A stretch of 64,000 bases of DNA from Neobacillus ginsengisoli. GTDB lineage: Bacteria; Bacillota; Bacilli; Bacillales_B; DSM-18226. The position numbers and the translations under genes are program-made. The stretch is from positions 186,001 to 250,000 of the forward strand of contig NZ_JAUSTW010000005.1 of the NCBI RefSeq assembly GCF_030813055.1, in the 5' to 3' direction. The notes under the pieces were generated by a model, which had not been told where the DNA came from, did not search any database, and saw only the letters and a program-made list of their open reading frames with translations. Positions 62,774-64,000 of the stretch are shown one piece after another; the stretch's first letter is position 1; each line of letters begins with the position of its first letter.

Positions 62774-64000
62774 TTATTCTCTTTCCAGCAAGGCTGAACC
62801 CGCGATTCCGGGATGCGTCATTTCATAAGGATCCAGAATCAAATCAAGCTCCGCTTCCGTCAGTACATCATATTTCAGACACAATTCTCGAATTGGCGCC
62901 CCGCTCAAAATTGCCTCTCTTGCAATGCGAGCCGCTACTTCGTACCCAATATGGGGGTTCACCGCTGTGATTACTCCAACGCTTTTATCTACATATTCCT
63001 TTAACCGATCTTCATTTGCTTTTATCCCTTTTACACAGTGGTCTGTGAAAACGCGAAATGCATTATTCATAATGCTAATCGACTGAAGCAGGTTAAATAC
63101 CAGGACCGGTTCCATAACATTTAATTCAAGCTGACCCGCTTCCGATGCAAGGCAAATCGTATGATCATTGCCAATCACTTGGAATGCTACTTGGTTAATG
63201 AGCTCTGCCATAACCGGATTTACCTTTCCGGGCATGATGGAAGAGCCGGGCTGACGGGCCGGTAACGTAATTTCACCTAATCCCGCTCTAGGGCCAGACG
63301 CCATTAAACGCAAGTCATTCGCGATTTTAGACATATTCATCATACATACCTTCAATGCTGCAGATACCTCTGTGTATGCATCCGTATTTTGTGTGGCATC
63401 AACAAGATGTTCGGCACCTACTAGCGGTAACCCGCTTATGTCTGCAAGTTGTTTGATAACGAACTCAATATAACGCGGATCGGCATTTAGTCCTGTACCG
63501 ACTGCTGTCGCACCCATGTTCAATTCATATAAATGTTGGCGAGATTGCTTAATACGCTTGATGTCACGTTCAATAACCCGTCCATATGCTTCAAATTCCT
63601 GACCAAGCCGAATCGGTACAGCATCCTGGAGATGGGTGCGACCCATTTTGATGACATGATTGAATTCTTGAGCTTTTTGTTGGAACATGTTATGCATATC
63701 ATCCATGGTATTCAACAATTTTTCTTGTAGATTTAACACAGCAATATGAATTGCTGTCGGAAATGCATCGTTTGTCGATTGCGACATATTAACATGGGTA
63801 TTAGGGCTGCATTGGGTATAGTCGCCTTTTTCTTTCCCAAGTAATTCAATGGCACGGTTGGCAATGACTTCATTGATATTCATGTTAATCGAAGTGCCGG
63901 CACCGCCTTGGATGGGGTCGACGATAATTTGGTCATGCCATTTTCCGTCAATCAATTCTTCTGCAGCTTTTACAATGACTTCCCCAATTCCGGAATAGAG
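62774..64000 (-). CDS. aspA: aspartate ammonia-lyase AspA (5' end cut off by the window)
   Basis: About 409 residues seen; the frame runs off the right edge (ending upstream LYSGIGEVIVKAAEEL). Aspartase/fumarase superfamily: GGAGTSINMNINEVIANRA, the AspA form of this region, SQSTNDAFPTAIHIA, GRTHLQDAVPI, NTDAYTEVSAAL, and the signature loop GSSIMPGKVNPVMAE. It deaminates aspartate to fumarate and ammonia. Fumarase has a different pattern in the first motif. Followed by two hairpins. Confidence 0.93.
   Translation of the reverse strand, partial: LYSGIGEVIVKAAEELIDGKWHDQIIVDPIQGGAGTSINMNINEVIANRAIELLGKEKGDYTQCSPNTHVNMSQSTNDAFPTAIHIAVLNLQEKLLNTMDDMHNMFQQKAQEFNHVIKMGRTHLQDAVPIRLGQEFEAYGRVIERDIKRIKQSRQHLYELNMGATAVGTGLNADPRYIEFVIKQLADISGLPLVGAEHLVDATQNTDAYTEVSAALKVCMMNMSKIANDLRLMASGPRAGLGEITLPARQPGSSIMPGKVNPVMAELINQVAFQVIGNDHTICLASEAGQLELNVMEPVLVFNLLQSISIMNNAFRVFTDHCVKGIKANEDRLKEYVDKSVGVITAVNPHIGYEVAARIAREAILSGAPIRELCLKYDVLTEAELDLILDPYEMTHPGIAGSALLERE

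Noticed and set aside
62774..63955. Fumarase (FumC) as identity of the last gene
   Set aside because: The GGAGTSINMNINEVIANRA and KVNPVMAELINQV patterns are those of aspartase, although the two families are close.

Overview
The window is AT-rich, low-GC DNA from an endospore-forming Bacillaceae chromosome (Bacillus/Neobacillus-like). Evidence for this is CotB/CotH spore-coat genes, two clusters of GerPA/GerPF-type proteins, AGGAGG-type ribosome binding sites, a TPP riboswitch on thiC, an isoleucine-type T-box on ilvA, a treP-treA-treR operon with the B. subtilis gene order, and many single-gene units with strong intrinsic terminators. No rRNA, tRNA, CRISPR array, complete prophage or transposase was seen.

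Layout. 1-500: decayed ArsB C-terminus. 498-5998: spore-coat block, with two Gly-Ser-Lys repeat proteins transcribed divergently from cotH, then three CotB-like genes. 6.1-9.8 kb: PAP2 phosphatase relic, DCC protein, GNAT, SRAP protein, Gly/Met/Phe-repeat protein. 10.1-12.2 kb: redox operon (Rrf2 regulator, thioredoxin, Old Yellow Enzyme) with ACTGTAA/TTACAGT-type operators. 12.3-15 kb: YbaK-type deacylase, NrnB nuclease, a possible slippery small ORF, GNAT. 15.2-16.1 kb: three GerPA/F-like genes, then an acyl-CoA synthetase relic. 16.3-18.5 kb: thiC with TPP riboswitch. 18.6-24 kb: envelope genes (DUF1003, two SEDS proteins, HTH-DUF1232 regulator, phosphodiester glycosidase). 24-30 kb: mixed single genes (SDR, YfiT, GNAT, SGNH hydrolase, purU). 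29.7-34 kb: formate dehydrogenase region (fdhD relic, DUF2294, promoter and leader with terminator, fdhF, DUF1641), then an array of palindromic repeats. 34.2-40.7 kb: zinc-ribbon/Gp49-like protein, YtcJ amidohydrolase plus a small ORF, SET-domain protein, DoxX, ilvA with T-box, second GerP-like cluster. 40.9-45.2 kb: pabB-pabA-pabC, RraA-like, gamma carbonic anhydrase. 45.3-47.3 kb: PLP decarboxylase, flavin reductase. 47.5-51.8 kb: trehalose operon. 51.9-64 kb: peptidase, hpaB, FMN reductase, SNF2 helicase, NlpC/P60 hydrolase, ribT, three tiny genes, 5'-truncated aspA.

How genes work together. CotH is a kinase of spore-coat Ser-rich proteins in B. subtilis, and its flanking CotB-like and Ser/Lys-repeat proteins are likely substrates. 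TreP imports trehalose as trehalose-6-P, TreA cleaves it and TreR controls the operon. PabA/B/C make p-aminobenzoate for folate. FdhF and DUF1641 form a cytosolic formate dehydrogenase unit. HpaB needs reduced flavin, which the HpaC-like reductase 6.5 kb away could supply.

The most interesting unexplained items are: the CotG-like proteins beside cotH; a dispersed ~48-bp palindromic repeat (33979-34180 and 61711-61808); a zinc-ribbon protein with a Gp49/Acb2-like C-terminus; a leader terminator before fdhF; small ORFs at 14296-14380, 34906-35022 and 61870-62466; and several gene relics (arsB, PAP2, acyl-CoA synthetase, fdhD). All family calls come from reading the sequence and recalled family motifs; no database search was run.
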